A stretch of 64,000 nt of DNA from Hellea sp. (GTDB lineage Bacteria > Pseudomonadota > Alphaproteobacteria > Caulobacterales > Maricaulaceae): NCBI GenBank assembly GCA_013002305.1, contig JABDKG010000071.1, forward strand, positions 1 to 64,000, in the 5' to 3' direction. Position numbers and translations under genes: made by a program. This document shows positions 58,101 to 63,950 of the stretch, in pieces; within the stretch, counting starts at the first letter, position 1, and each line of letters opens with the position of its first letter. A model generated the notes under the pieces. That model saw only the letters and a list, made by a program, of their open reading frames with translations, searched no databases and had not been told where the DNA came from.

Positions 58101-59458
58101 TCACTGCCCGCGCGGACATTATCAAAGATCAGAATATTGGCACGAATAGCTTCGCGGAAGCCTCAGCCGAATATGCGGTCAATGACAATATCAAAGTTGC
58201 CGCTGGTCTATCTTACAATGATGATGGCCGCGCCAATGCCGGGACATCCGTCGGTGCCCGCGCTGAATATGCCCTTAATGAGGACGATAAAGTCTATGTC
58301 TTCGGCCAGGCCGCTATTGATGGTGATAATGTTCGGACAACAGACCGGGCCGGTGTTGGCGCGGAGGTTCGTCTCGGCAATGACCTACTGGTCGGCGCCG
58401 AAGTCTCGGGCGGTGAAGACGGACTGGGCGCGCGCGTCTCGGCCCGCCACCAGCAGGAAGATGGCGATGAATATTATGTCGCCTATGATCTGCCGCTCAA
58501 TTCCAGCGCGGCCAGCAATTACGGAACGCTCAATGTCGGCGCCCGTGAACGCTTCAACGACGCGCTGTCAGTATATGGCGAAGAGCGGATGCAGTTTAAT
58601 GAACGCGGTTTAAATGGCGTCACCCACGCTTACGGGGTTGATTATAAGCCGGGCAATTGGAAATTCGGACTTTCCGGTGAAATGGGCCGGGTTGATGATT
58701 TGGACCGTGAAGCTGTCTCTGCGACGATCGGATTTAACGATGAACGTATGCGGGCAGGCGTCACCAGCGAATATCGTCAGGACGAGAATGTTCTGACCGG
58801 TGACAAGCGCCGGACATGGCTGCTACGCACATCTGCTCAATACCAGATGAGTGATGAGCTGCGCTTGCAAGCCAAGCTCAACACGGCGCAGTCCGATCAA
58901 GCGACCAGCACGCTGCCGCTCGATTTCCATGATGCCGAGTTCACCGAAGCATCTCTCGCCATGGCCTATCGCCCGATCTGGGATGATCGCCTGAATGTTC
59001 TGGCCAAAGCTGTTCATCTCTATGATCTGTCACCGAGCACACAACGCTTTAACGGCGAAGCTGTGAACTACCGCCAGAAAAGCCAGATTTACTCGCTGGA
59101 TGCATCCTACGATGTCATGCCGCGCCTGACGCTCGGTGCTAAATATGGCCACCGTAGCGGATATGTCACCGATAGCCGGGAGAGCGATGACTTCTTTAAA
59201 TCATCGGCCGATCTGGGTGTGATCCGTATGGACTACCATCTGACTCACCGCTGGGACGCGACCATTGAAGGACGCTTCCTCAGTGTCGGCGACGGCGCAA
59301 TTGAACGCACCGGGGGTCTGGGCATGCTCTACCGTCATATCAACGACAATGCCAAAGTCGGTGTCGGCGTGTCTTACGGGGGAATTGATCCGGATTACAT
59401 CCTCGCCCAAGAAGAGGAAGATTTCGGACTATTGATTAATGTGGTCGGGAAGTTCTAA
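43184..59458 (+). CDS. Giant DUF11-repeat surface protein with C-terminal outer-membrane barrel-like region
   Basis: The protein is 5424 aa. It opens with an unusually long signal peptide (~65 residues, basic patch R-G-E-R-R-K-T-R-K, cut after T-A-L-A) like those of large autotransporters. A ~200-residue head domain follows, then about 32 DUF11-like Ig repeats (from ~residue 270): two diverged, 13 near-identical of 113 aa, 15 diverged and two more near residues 3780 and 3930. Between these, near residue 3610, lies a thrombospondin-3-like Asp-rich stretch (D-K-D-K-D-G and D-R-D-G-D-G). An SdrB-like domain (D-D-V-N-H-N-G-Y-P-D-D-G) lies near residue 4080. From ~4560 to the end, alternating aromatic strands ending in Phe look like an outer-membrane beta-barrel. 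I infer a barrel-anchored adhesin or stalk. ATG 43214 is an alternative start. Confidence 0.9.
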   Translation: MFIFKNHTQPMKFTWASIMIQLFWKMTAGALFGRGERRKTRKLATGARAAVAALTCVFMSNTALATTFTETVPNGNGAIPNTYPPVGGTMFVLIGQNGNIYYQFVNPSTQFEGFQNTGTPTAFQGSPTFQLGPTQTLNCGTISCTDYFGGSIVEGYVRLTARDGDSCPGNFDYQDLTFNVNGIAVSSFSDLPASSVERTNFAGDTSLGFENCFRNQGTTETNTGWFDLTSNATLLANILSTGGTTPTITDTDPDDNRWFFTDGNDATGSPEVAPGITIEKSADKSSYSTVGEVVTYSFLVTNVGSVTVNNIVVTDSFITGTISCPQTSLVTGEFMTCTATHTISQQNIDDAATFVNTAEVNGNPTEGQLTEQSGELTITGPPANNTGTLTKTADVDTNLVLNDVVTYSYLVENTGNITWDNVTIADTHNGTGSLSAISPAPLTLSPGQSQTFTATYTITQADVDAGVPITNAAQITNTPKRGTFTSPTANESVSTTGTDSLDIVKGAPTLNNDADSSGDITAGDTLEYTVTVTNDGTKTLNNVIVSDTNLTPGSNTCASVAPAGTCVLTGTHIVSQAEANAGTVSNTASVTSTEVPGPTPSNTVNTPVEQDPALTNVKAVPTLNTDADSSGDITAGDTLEYVVTVTNTGNITLNNIVVSDTQLTPSSNSCATVAPGGTCVLTGTHLVSQAEADAGTIANTASVTSTEVPGPTPSNTVNTTVEQNSSLTNVKANPSLNTDADSSGDITAGDTLEYVVTVTNTGNVSLTNVVVSDSQLTPSSNTCASVAPGATCVLTGTHIVSQSEANAGTIANTASVTSTEVPGPTPSNTVNTAVEQDAALTNVKSSPTLSTDADSSGDITAGDTIQYVVTVTNTGNITLNNIVVSDSQLTPGSNTCASVAPGNTCVLTGTHLVTQTEANAGTIVNTASATSTEVPGPTPSNTVNTTVEQDPALTNVKANPTLTNDADSSGDITEGDTLEYVVTVTNTGNVTLNNVIVSDSQLTPSSNSCATVAVGGTCILTGTHLVTQAEADAGTIANTASATSTEVAGPTPSNTVNTAVEQDASLTNVKATPTLTTDADSSGDVTAGDTLTYVVTVTNTGNITLNNVVVSDAQLTPSSNTCASVAPGATCALTGTHIVSQTEADAGTIANTASATSTEVSGPTPSNTVNTTVEQDSSLTNVKGTPTLTTDADSSGDITAGDTIEYVVTVTNTGNITLNNVVVSDSQLTPSSNTCASVVPGSTCILTGSHLVTQAEADAGTIANTASATSTEVAGPTPSNTVNTPVGQDAALTNVKGTPTLTTDADSSGDITAGDTLTYVVTVTNTGNVTLNNVVVSDAQLTPSSNTCASVAPGATCALTGTHVVSQTEADAGTISNTASATSTEVPGPTPSNTVNTPVGQDAALTNVKGTPTLTTDADSSGDITAGDTIEYVVTVTNTGNVSLNNVVVSDSQLTPSSNTCASVAPAATCLLTGTHVVSQAEANAGTIANTASVTSTEVPGPTPSNTVNTTVEQDPAMTNVKGAPTLTTDADSSGDITAGDTIEYVVTVTNTGNITLNNVVVSDTQLTPSSNSCASVVPGSTCVLTGSHLVSQAEADAGTISNTASATSTEVPGPTPSNTVNTPIGQDAALTNVKGTPTLTTDADSSGDITAGDTIEYVVTVTNTGNVTLNNIVVSDTQLTPSSNSCATVAVGGTCVLTGTHVVSQAEANAGTIANTASTTSTEVPGPTPSNTVNTTVEQDPAMTNVKGTPTLTTDADSSGDITAGDTIEYVVTVTNTGNITLNNVVVSDTQLTPSSNSCAAVAPGATCILTGTHLVSQSEADAGTISNTASATSTEVPGPTPSNTVNTPVAQDAAITNVKGTPTLTTDADSSGDITAGDTIEYVVTVTNTGNITLNNIVVSDTQLTPSSNSCATVAVGGTCILTGTHLVTQAEADAGNIANTASATSTEVAGPTPSNTVNTPVGQDAELTIVKTALDTSFVAVGDTINYEYLVTNSGNVSISDLSVSDDKILTPNMVSCPVAALMPTENTTCTATYTVTQADLDMGFITNIAEATGTPSGGTLAPASATETVNGDQTSAMDFVKTIVDQQFSMPGDVTTYEYVVTNSGNVTLVDQITVSDNRIASVNCPGIPTGGLLPGDTLTCTASYTVTQADLDSGSVTNIATATSGTTTSPVASATTPANQNPALTLVKAAQFNNYANAGEVVTYEFTVTNSGNLSISEDISVTDDKIGTFTCHTGTLAPSDSHMCTADYTITQADIDTGSVTNQAYAESGALVSPPVTVTVSGTQTSVMTFDKRAVTTSFTQDGEVLNYEFDVTNSGNVTLSNIMLTDSLTTVSCPTNSLLPTATMTCTASYTVTQADVDAGEVINNASATATIPGGSTIEEIDSVTVSGNGTPSLTFAKTAIDTSYAAVGDVLNYEFPIENTGPITLFNISISDSLTTANCPMTSLAPMESMVCTASYSVIQADIDAGSVTNNASVSSELPGGTAGPGGTDSAIVGGNANPQMTIVKAAIETDYASVGNILNYTYDVTNSGNVTINSVSVTDDLIPTVNCPSTILAPMATMQCSGQYTITQADIDAGSVTNIASAVGAPEQGVLTPPTDSVTVNAAQMESLGIDKVATSADYNSVGDILTYDYIVTNTGNVTVTNAISVTDDRIATVNCPALPVGGLAPNAAITCTASYIVNQADIDAGSVTNIASATSGIVTSPVDSETVNAVQGPALSVVKTATDPTYAAIGDTIAYNYQVFNAGNTTITSAITVTDDKIATVNCPALPVGGLVPGASLTCTATYTVNQADIDAGSVTNIASATDGNVTSPNATESVPATQSPAMETVKTATNINFTLPGDITSYEYVVTNTGNTSITTPISVSDNLIPTVNCPALPIGGLAPGSSITCTADYTVTQADLDRGSVTNLASATSGGVSSPPTSETIPANATSALSVIKSSTDTTYAAVGDILTYSYEIENNGNLTLTGNTEIVDNKIGTFVCFTGNLTPGSSRTCTATYAVTQEDIDNGSVTNDAFAQNQTLVSPPASVTINGMQTPDLAVVKTALNTDYTNVGDILDYQYEVTNRGNTTITLPVSVSDDRIAVVNCPNLPVGGLAPNASITCTASYNVTQADIDAGSVTNLASATDGVATSPVDSATVNANQSSTLLLSKVGTTGDYSAVGDVLNYEFIITNSGTTTVTAAMSVTDDKIPSVSCPALPVGGLTPGGMLTCTGSYTVTQADIDTGSVTNIAMATSGSTNSNVDTETISAVQQPAMTIDKSSSSTSFAAAGDIVSYSYLVTNSGNTTIVDPITVSDDKIPSVNCPALPVGGLPINGTLTCTADYTVTQADVDAGFVTNIASSSSGTTTSPVDSETVSASQAPSLAIVKTALTATYRVPGDVVSYSYVVTNDGNVTITDPITVSDDRIATVNCPALPVGGLAPDASITCLADYVTTQADVNNGSVTNLATAGSGLIQSPTTSETVDANSEPSMTINKSVAGMVQAFGPLFDLTYEIEVENTGNVTLTDFQVSDDLATLLAPSTMVNTPIVSVSGIQGASSNAGYNGLTDVDLLSGTPTLDVGDSGIITIAVRIDTTEGGPAQANTAYSNASQFVEPTPSNPASIDPEDKDKDGAIDGIESCSEDRDGDGIVDCEDYDPTGYFYCEENGQILAGGGISIMGPNGANASIGSQNGIVIVEDGSNGFYQFYVTSPGTYTMTPTYPATGAPSTDRPVMAGALDVSSLMTNPGILGSGEVGSTGILADYSAPTNTPFYFEFDIEAGDPNVFMNNIPLQHCGVPELTLAKSVIGNPMSQPDGSQIVTYQFDVSNTGETQVDNIQITDDLGAVFGDTNVVVNSNQITAEPAAYTGAENPGFDGVIDINVLDGLGSLESGENLSVQIQTSLTPDNSGDFINSASVSGANPLTGVAIAGTGTATVNLTPASEVRDLMVTKAARPRTVQIGDPVLYTIEVTNNGIGNISDVSIVDNIPAGFAYIPNSATVSDATTSVQIEPTLPSANSLTWNMNSMTAAPLDFIAPGETIAVNLRLLAGPNVEFGAHENQAFAVSSTGERSAIATATVDYIPEPTFDCTPVLGRVYDDVNHNGYPDDGEPGLPGVRLVTVNGDIITTDQFGRYHIPCAAIADSEHGTNFLLKADVRTLPLGFTPTTENPRVVRATRGKFVKMNFGAAFRPKLRVDLYASDYSQGVLTTDAARRIETVIEAAQSVNRAIIVYHASESEDVTQAQAHLTMALDAIKDLAPKSLRDIALEASWDGVKTLSDNAGLEFTTTNPAAIPSERILFVSDERGGLTPDMEVKPALRGDHGSDALGGDTRDSSISFAGRSETIGEGTARPGRLQRWVGWANTQSSYAEGPEIETKVDSLDPVKRLNAQANVVATAQGRMVMAETYHNYGAFTNTLEIRLFDADRSVRGEPIAVSKVNDGYATIPVATAWPEDIVYVLRAYGKDGDFDETAPKVLIVGDPGADLTQEEWDAQSYTAFGQNSLVKSNVTVRGGAVRVYGRNINADEIGVMGQRVRVDETGKFVAEQLLPSGSQAVELWLPGADNSVNRVVRMVDVKSRDTFYVAQAEATIGTRPSNSDTFAEGRLAFYVRSRLSDRWAFTATADTGEARIEDLLKGLDDKDVSQMLRRLDPDKYYPVYGDDSTIEQDAPTSGRVYARLERDDDYLLWGNYQTNFSDTEFARVQRTLYGAKLYWDEDEATDLGDAQTTFTAYMADGGTLQGRDELQGTGGSVYYLRRGDISIGSEILRIETRDSISGLVIESRRLVYGTDYDMDFIQGRIILNQPLSSSSNDGRLFRDGSLSGNREVLVADYEYTPVLGGDDDAMIYGARATRWIGDLVKLGGTYNHSDDGGSESDLFELDATLQIAAGTYIKAEIAQTKGQGVQTFQSIDGGFTYNPMSRGGLNNDDKAMAYSVEAASDLGDILNKNGRIHAYWRKREAGFAGYAESTGQEVEQYGGGLQLDVSDDLKVTARADIIKDQNIGTNSFAEASAEYAVNDNIKVAAGLSYNDDGRANAGTSVGARAEYALNEDDKVYVFGQAAIDGDNVRTTDRAGVGAEVRLGNDLLVGAEVSGGEDGLGARVSARHQQEDGDEYYVAYDLPLNSSAASNYGTLNVGARERFNDALSVYGEERMQFNERGLNGVTHAYGVDYKPGNWKFGLSGEMGRVDDLDREAVSATIGFNDERMRAGVTSEYRQDENVLTGDKRRTWLLRTSAQYQMSDELRLQAKLNTAQSDQATSTLPLDFHDAEFTEASLAMAYRPIWDDRLNVLAKAVHLYDLSPSTQRFNGEAVNYRQKSQIYSLDASYDVMPRLTLGAKYGHRSGYVTDSRESDDFFKSSADLGVIRMDYHLTHRWDATIEGRFLSVGDGAIERTGGLGMLYRHINDNAKVGVGVSYGGIDPDYILAQEEEDFGLLINVVGKF
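44681..49087 (+). repeat. Thirteen tandem 339-bp repeats (113 aa each), near-identical, no indels
   Basis: Units begin at 44681 and recur every 339 bases exactly (for example 46376, 47054, 48749) until 49087, where the next domain starts with E-L-T-I-V-K. Each encodes T-N-V-K, D-A-D-S-S-G-D-I-T-A-G-D, V-V-T-V-T-N-T-G-N, V-V-S-D, C-x8-C and E-V-P-G-P-T-P-S-N-T-V-N-T. Stretches over 100 bases are identical between non-adjacent units (46493-46594 and 47171-47272). Assembly errors or copy-number differences between strains are likely here. Confidence 0.95.
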
Positions 59459-59481
59459 GATCCGCTCGATAAAACAAATGC

Positions 59482-59510
59482 AAGCCCCGGATATTTCCGG
59501 GGCTTTTTTG
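59482..59510 (+). terminator. Rho-independent terminator of the giant DUF11 gene
   Basis: AAGCCCCGGA, a four-base loop, then TCCGGGGCTT make a perfect 10-bp stem followed by a T-run on the plus strand, 23 bases after the stop. It insulates the giant gene from the MscS gene downstream. Confidence 0.93.
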
Positions 59511-59619
59511 GTTCTAATCACCCTTTAATATTTATGCGATTCAGGTCATAAAATGACGGTGCAAAAGAAGCACTCATTCGGCTGGCTTAATTAGCGAGCC
59601 CTGATGTGAGCGATAAAAA

Positions 59620-60597
59620 ATGATCAAAAGCAGTCTTAACCGGTTTATTCGTGCTCTGTTCCAGACCAACTCAGGTTGGACTCGCTGGATCGTTGCGCTG
59701 ATATTGTTGGCCTATTTTACGGTGCAGAACCTGTCATTTGTTAAGCCGGTGAGAGACTATCTGGATAGCGCGACATTATCCGTCAAGATTGGCAGTACGT
59801 CTTTGACAGCGTTTGAATTGATAAATGGAATAATGACGTTGATTGCTGTGTTCTGGATTGCCAGTCTTGTGGCGGTTTGGACGGAACGCTCAATTCGCAA
59901 TTTTGACAAGCTCGAACTCAGCACGCGCAGCCTGATTATTTTTGCCTTGAAAATTTTGATTTTCTTCATCGCCCTGATGATCAGTTTAAACTCAATCGGC
60001 ATTGATATGGGGGCGCTGACTATATTTAGCGGTGCAATTGGTATCGGCCTTGGTTTTGGACTACAAAAAATCACTTCAAATTTTATCAGCGGCCTGATCT
60101 TGCTTTATGAAAAATCCATGGAGGTCGGTGATCTGGTTGAATTGACGGCCGGCGATGCCGGGTTCGTTCGCAAAATCGGCGCACGCTTTACGTTGATTGA
60201 AACTTTTGACAGCAAAGAGATTATGGTCCCGAACGAAGATTTTATCACCGACAGAGTTACAAACTGGACCTATACAAATACACAAGGCCGCGTAGAAATC
60301 CGGTTAGGGATCAGTTACGAGTCCGATATTGAGGTCGCTCTGGATCTGATTGTAAAGGCCGCCACAGAACATCCCCGGTGTAGCCAAACGCCGCCGCCGC
60401 AATGTCACGTGACCGAATTTGGTGATAGTTCGATCAATTTCCTGTTATATTTCTGGATTGATGACGTCACTGAAGGACGGCTTGAACCCAAAAGCGATGT
60501 GCTGCGGGCCATCTGGAAAAAATTCAAAGACAGCAATGTTGTAATTCCATTTCCGCAACGAGACCTATATATTAAAAACTGGCACGAAAAATCATGA
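59620..60597 (+). CDS. MscS-family small-conductance mechanosensitive channel
   Basis: The 325-aa protein has three or four N-terminal membrane helices. A pore helix with G-A-I-G-I-G-L-G-F-G-L-Q-K follows, and then the MscS beta-domain (E-V-G-D-L-V-E-L, with V-P-N-E-D-F near residue 205). The cytoplasmic alpha/beta domain completes it. It releases solutes during osmotic downshock. There is no clear ribosome site beyond GTGAG. It overlaps the CorA-type gene by four bases (ATGA), so channel and transporter are co-expressed. Confidence 0.93.
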   Translation: MIKSSLNRFIRALFQTNSGWTRWIVALILLAYFTVQNLSFVKPVRDYLDSATLSVKIGSTSLTAFELINGIMTLIAVFWIASLVAVWTERSIRNFDKLELSTRSLIIFALKILIFFIALMISLNSIGIDMGALTIFSGAIGIGLGFGLQKITSNFISGLILLYEKSMEVGDLVELTAGDAGFVRKIGARFTLIETFDSKEIMVPNEDFITDRVTNWTYTNTQGRVEIRLGISYESDIEVALDLIVKAATEHPRCSQTPPPQCHVTEFGDSSINFLLYFWIDDVTEGRLEPKSDVLRAIWKKFKDSNVVIPFPQRDLYIKNWHEKS

Positions 60598-61565
60598 CCG
60601 ATTTTATTCTTCACGCCTACGCCATCAGTGACAAAGATTGTCATGCGCTTAAAAAAGACCGAATTGTCGATGGGCTAAAAAATGACATGCTGGCATGGGT
60701 GCATCTGGACGCGACCCATCCGGATACGAAAGACTGGCTTGAATCCGAGATTGCCTTTTTAGATCCGTTTATCGTCTCGGCTTTGACCGCCGATGAAACC
60801 CGTCCGCGTATGACGGAAATCGGAGAGGGTATCATGATGATACTCCGAGGCATTAATTTTAACGAAGACCAGGATGATGAGGATATGGTTGGTTTGCGGC
60901 TTTATGCCGACAAATCCAGGATTATCAGCCTCGAGCGACGGCCTGTGATTGCCATTCGTGAATTGGGCGATGCCGTTTCAAAGTCAGAGGGACCGTTTGA
61001 TAGCGGTGAATTTGTCAGCAGTCTGGTTTACCAATTAACGCGCAAAGTCGACCGCGCTGTCGCCGAGATTGACGACACAATGGACGAGACCGAGCGAGAA
61101 TTTGTCGCCTCGGGCGGAGACCGGGATTTACGCCGCGAACTTTCGGACATTCGTATGAAGTCGATCAAGCTGCGCCGCCATCTAGCGCCGCAGCGTGACG
61201 CTTTGTTTGAGCTGAAATCCGCCAAGACCGACATGCTCGATGATAAGGATCGTCGCGCCGTCCATGAAAGCTACAACCGGACTATTCGTTCTGTTGAGGA
61301 ACTCGATGCCGTCCGTGAGCGCTCTCAGATCATCAAGGACGAAATTAGCGCGCAAATGAGCGAAAAGCTCAATCGCAATACTTATGTCTTGTCTTTGATC
61401 GCGGCGATCTTTCTGCCGCTTGGGTTTTTAACCGGACTGTTCGGGATCAATATTGACGGCCTGCCGGGAATCGGCGTTCCAAACGCGTTTTGGCTGTTCT
61501 GCGCCTTTATGACGATCGTCGTTATTATTCAGGTGATCGTGTTTAAAAAACTCAAATGGTTTTAA
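60594..61565 (+). CDS. zntB: CorA/ZntB-family divalent cation transporter
   Basis: The 323-aa protein has a large cytoplasmic alpha/beta and coiled-coil region (~residues 1-260) and two C-terminal membrane helices. The signature loop is [15 protein letters not shown] replaces the GMN of CorA, as in ZntB-type members, so zinc transport is the better guess than magnesium. It is coupled to the MscS gene. Its last 14 bases overlap the convergent aroQ gene. The symbol is tentative. Confidence 0.88.
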   Translation: MTDFILHAYAISDKDCHALKKDRIVDGLKNDMLAWVHLDATHPDTKDWLESEIAFLDPFIVSALTADETRPRMTEIGEGIMMILRGINFNEDQDDEDMVGLRLYADKSRIISLERRPVIAIRELGDAVSKSEGPFDSGEFVSSLVYQLTRKVDRAVAEIDDTMDETEREFVASGGDRDLRRELSDIRMKSIKLRRHLAPQRDALFELKSAKTDMLDDKDRRAVHESYNRTIRSVEELDAVRERSQIIKDEISAQMSEKLNRNTYVLSLIAAIFLPLGFLTGLFGINIDGLPGIGVPNAFWLFCAFMTIVVIIQVIVFKKLKWF

Positions 61566-61992
61566 GGCTATCGATCATCGCTTTGATCGCCAATTCATAA
61601 CCTTCAGTTCCCAGCCCTAATATGACCGCGTCGGCTAGCGGCGCGATGAAAGATTTATGGCGAAAGCTCTCTCTTTGGTGAGGATTTGAAATGTGCAGCT
61701 CTATGACCTTGCCGGGGAAAGCCCGCAGCGCGTCATGGATCGCGACCGATGTATGGGTATAAGCACCTGCATTGATGATGATGCCGTCACACTCACCGAT
61801 TGCCTTTTGGATAAGATCAACTAATTCGCCCTCATGGTTAGACTGGGCGCTGCTCATATCAGCGCCAAGCTCTTTACCGATTTTCAGGCAGTATACGTCA
61901 ATATCTGCCAGAGTTTCGCTGCCATAAATCTCCGGTTCCCTTGTGCCGAGAAGATTAAGGTTTGGGCCGTTTAATATAAGTATGCGCATCAT
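61552..61992 (-). CDS. aroQ: Type II 3-dehydroquinate dehydratase
   Basis: The 146-aa protein matches AroQ over its full length. Catalytic residues are in place: Asn11 in G-P-N-L-N-L-L-G, lid residues Arg18 and Tyr23 in T-R-E-P-E-I-Y-G, Asn74 and His80 in I-N-A-G-A-Y-T-H, and His100 in I-E-L-H-I-S-N-P. It dehydrates 3-dehydroquinate in the shikimate pathway as a dodecamer. It starts with an ATGA overlap with the upstream 119-aa gene. Its 3' end overlaps the convergent transporter gene by 14 bases. Confidence 0.97.
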   Translation of the reverse strand: MMRILILNGPNLNLLGTREPEIYGSETLADIDVYCLKIGKELGADMSSAQSNHEGELVDLIQKAIGECDGIIINAGAYTHTSVAIHDALRAFPGKVIELHISNPHQRESFRHKSFIAPLADAVILGLGTEGYELAIKAMIDSLKTI

Positions 61993-62348
61993 TTCGCCTT
62001 GACCTTCATGGCGATGGCCTTGAGCGCGGTTTCAAAAACCTTATCCCCAAGTCCGGCAATTAGGCCGATTTGCGCGCCGTCTATTCGAAGTGGCTCGCCG
62101 CCATTTCTAAACGGATTATCGCGCCAGACTTCGATAATATATTTATCGGCCGTGGCGAATTTTTGTGCCAACGGCATTGCGCTCTCTTGGTTGGACGGCT
62201 CAATGATCAGAAAATCAAAATCATCTGCGCTCACGTCGGTTCCGGAATCGTATATTTTTACGCTCATATGCCGAGCCTCGTCATAGCAGGAAAGCTGGTC
62301 TTTCAAACCAGATGCAGACGGGGCAGATATCAAAACGGATTTTTTCAT
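61989..62348 (-). CDS. 119-aa apparent degenerate paralogue of AroQ
   Basis: Read next to AroQ, this protein lines up along most of its length. [11 protein letters not shown] matches [20 protein letters not shown] matches [17 protein letters not shown] matches V-I-E-L-H-I-S-N-P; and [13 protein letters not shown] matches [13 protein letters not shown]. About 25 residues in the middle are missing and the catalytic Asn, Arg, Tyr and both His positions are changed, so it cannot be an active dehydratase of this type. It is coupled to aroQ (ATGA), which suggests a structural or regulatory partner. By-eye alignment; function unknown. Confidence 0.75.
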   Translation of the reverse strand: MKKSVLISAPSASGLKDQLSCYDEARHMSVKIYDSGTDVSADDFDFLIIEPSNQESAMPLAQKFATADKYIIEVWRDNPFRNGGEPLRIDGAQIGLIAGLGDKVFETALKAIAMKVKAK

Positions 62349-62390
62349 AAACCAAACTCTTAGCCGCGTTATTAGGCGCGGCGCGGGCGA

Positions 62391-62409
62391 TTGACAAATT
62401 ATTTGTCAA
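62391..62409. promoter_or_regulatory. Perfect TTGACAAAT-T-ATTTGTCAA palindrome
   Basis: A 9-bp perfect inverted repeat with a single central base sits in the 109-base region between the divergent aroQ-paralogue gene and the symporter gene. It lies about 40 bases upstream of the symporter ribosome site (GGAGG). It fits an operator for a dimeric winged-helix regulator controlling one or both genes. It also contains TTGACA, a perfect -35 hexamer for rightward transcription, so binding could block the promoter. Confidence 0.55.
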
Positions 62410-62457
62410 ATCTCGGATTGGCGCTAGAGATGAGGTTAAGGGTCTGGAGGAAACTAT

Positions 62458-63903
62458 ATGTCAGATACGACTATCGTCCTGATTACTTTATTTGCCTATA
62501 AAGCTGTTTTGCTGAGCGTTGGCGTTTGGGCATCCAGACGGGTCAAGACCGAAGGTGATTTCTTCCTCGCCGGCCAAGGGCTCGGGGCCTGGACGGCCGG
62601 GCTGTCCTACGCCGCCTCAACCAGTTCAGCATGGGTTTTGCTCGGCTTTACCGGAACCGTTTTTGCCAAAGGCGCTGTCGCGCTTTGGCTGATACCGGGT
62701 ATTTTTGGCGGATATTTGATGACATGGCTGGTGATGGGCCCGCGGCTTAACGCTGAGACTACGGACAAGGGCCATATCACCGTAATAGATTTTTTGACCC
62801 AGGATATTGGTCCGAACTGGAAGCGCCTTATTGGGATCACCTGCGCGGCCATGATTGTTTTTTGCTTTGTGTTTTATATTGCGGCGCAGTTTCAAGCCGC
62901 TGGGAATGCGATTACCGAAGTGTTTGGCCTGAGCTCTGCTGAGGCGGTTATTCTGGGCGCGATCATTATTGTGATTTATTGCCTGCTGGGCGGATTTTGG
63001 GCTGCCAGTATCACCGATGCCTTGCAGGCTGTCGTCATGATGACCGCCTGTATTCTCGTCCCCACTGCCGCGGTTATAGCGGCCGGTGGCTTTGGTGAAA
63101 TAACCGCCAATCTTCACGCCAATGAACCGGCGTCATATTTTAGTTTCACCGGCGGCGTTGCCGGAATGCTGGGAATTGGCGCGGCGATGGGCCTATTCGG
63201 GACCGGGCTCGGGGCCCTCGGTCAGCCGCAGCTGCTCAACCGGATCATGGCGGTTAAATCTCAGTCCGAGCGCCGCAAAGGCGCCATGATCACGATCGGC
63301 TGGGGCGTAATCATCTATAGCGGTCTAGTCTTGCTTGCCTTTGCCGCCCGTTCGGTGCAGCTGGAAACCGGCGAGGAAAGTCTGTTTTTCGCCGCCGCTA
63401 AAGCCTATTTGTGGCCTGTCTTGGCCGGGATCGTTATTGCTGCCGTCTTATCGGCGGTCATGTCCACCGTTGATAGTCTTCTGCTCGCCGCCGCGTCTGC
63501 CGTCTCCCATGATCTGGGCGTTCACTATAAAAACCCCGGTAGGGCCTTACTGGTCGGGCGCCTGGCGATGGTGGTTGTAGCCATATTGTCTGTCTTTTTG
63601 ACGATTTTCGCGACCGATAAGATTTTTGACCGGGTTCTGTTTAGCTGGGTCGCGCTCGGCGCCGCTTTTGGCCCGGCAATCCTGACCAGATGTCTGGGAT
63701 GGACCGTCAAAGATCCGTTCATTCTGGCCGCTATTGTCATTGCGTTTTTCATCGCGGTCCCATCTGCCAATGCCGAATTTATCGGGCAGAGCTTGATAGG
63801 CTGGACTGACCTCCCAAAAGGCTTCACAGAAAAAGCCGATGCGATCGAAAAATGGGGCTCTTGGGCAGCTGGGCTGACCATCCTCTGGCTGGGCCGCAAA
63901 TAA
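62458..63903 (+). CDS. putP: Sodium:solute symporter, PutP (proline) type
   Basis: The 481-aa protein has about 13 membrane helices and SSS-family motifs: F-F-L-A-G-Q-G-L-G near residue 35, S-Y-A-A-S-T-S-S-A-W-V-L-L-G, and the G-L-G-A-L-G-Q-P-Q-L-L-N-R-I-M segment near residue 255 typical of proline symporters. It would import proline or a similar amino acid with Na+. A GGAGG site precedes the ATG. The function is by family; substrate not proven. Confidence 0.9.
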   Translation: MSDTTIVLITLFAYKAVLLSVGVWASRRVKTEGDFFLAGQGLGAWTAGLSYAASTSSAWVLLGFTGTVFAKGAVALWLIPGIFGGYLMTWLVMGPRLNAETTDKGHITVIDFLTQDIGPNWKRLIGITCAAMIVFCFVFYIAAQFQAAGNAITEVFGLSSAEAVILGAIIIVIYCLLGGFWAASITDALQAVVMMTACILVPTAAVIAAGGFGEITANLHANEPASYFSFTGGVAGMLGIGAAMGLFGTGLGALGQPQLLNRIMAVKSQSERRKGAMITIGWGVIIYSGLVLLAFAARSVQLETGEESLFFAAAKAYLWPVLAGIVIAAVLSAVMSTVDSLLLAAASAVSHDLGVHYKNPGRALLVGRLAMVVVAILSVFLTIFATDKIFDRVLFSWVALGAAFGPAILTRCLGWTVKDPFILAAIVIAFFIAVPSANAEFIGQSLIGWTDLPKGFTEKADAIEKWGSWAAGLTILWLGRK

Positions 63904-63905
63904 AA

Positions 63906-63926
63906 AGCCCTCCGCAAGGGAGGGCT
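63906..63926 (-). terminator. Rho-independent terminator serving the minus-strand gene at the window end
   Basis: AGCCCTCC, a five-base loop, then GGAGGGCT form an 8-bp stem directly after the symporter stop. On the minus strand it is followed by a T-run (the A-run at 63902-63906), so it terminates leftward transcription. On the plus strand no T-run follows, though the hairpin may still protect the putP mRNA end. Confidence 0.75.
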
Positions 63927-63950
63927 CAGCAAACTCATTTATAACTTTGC

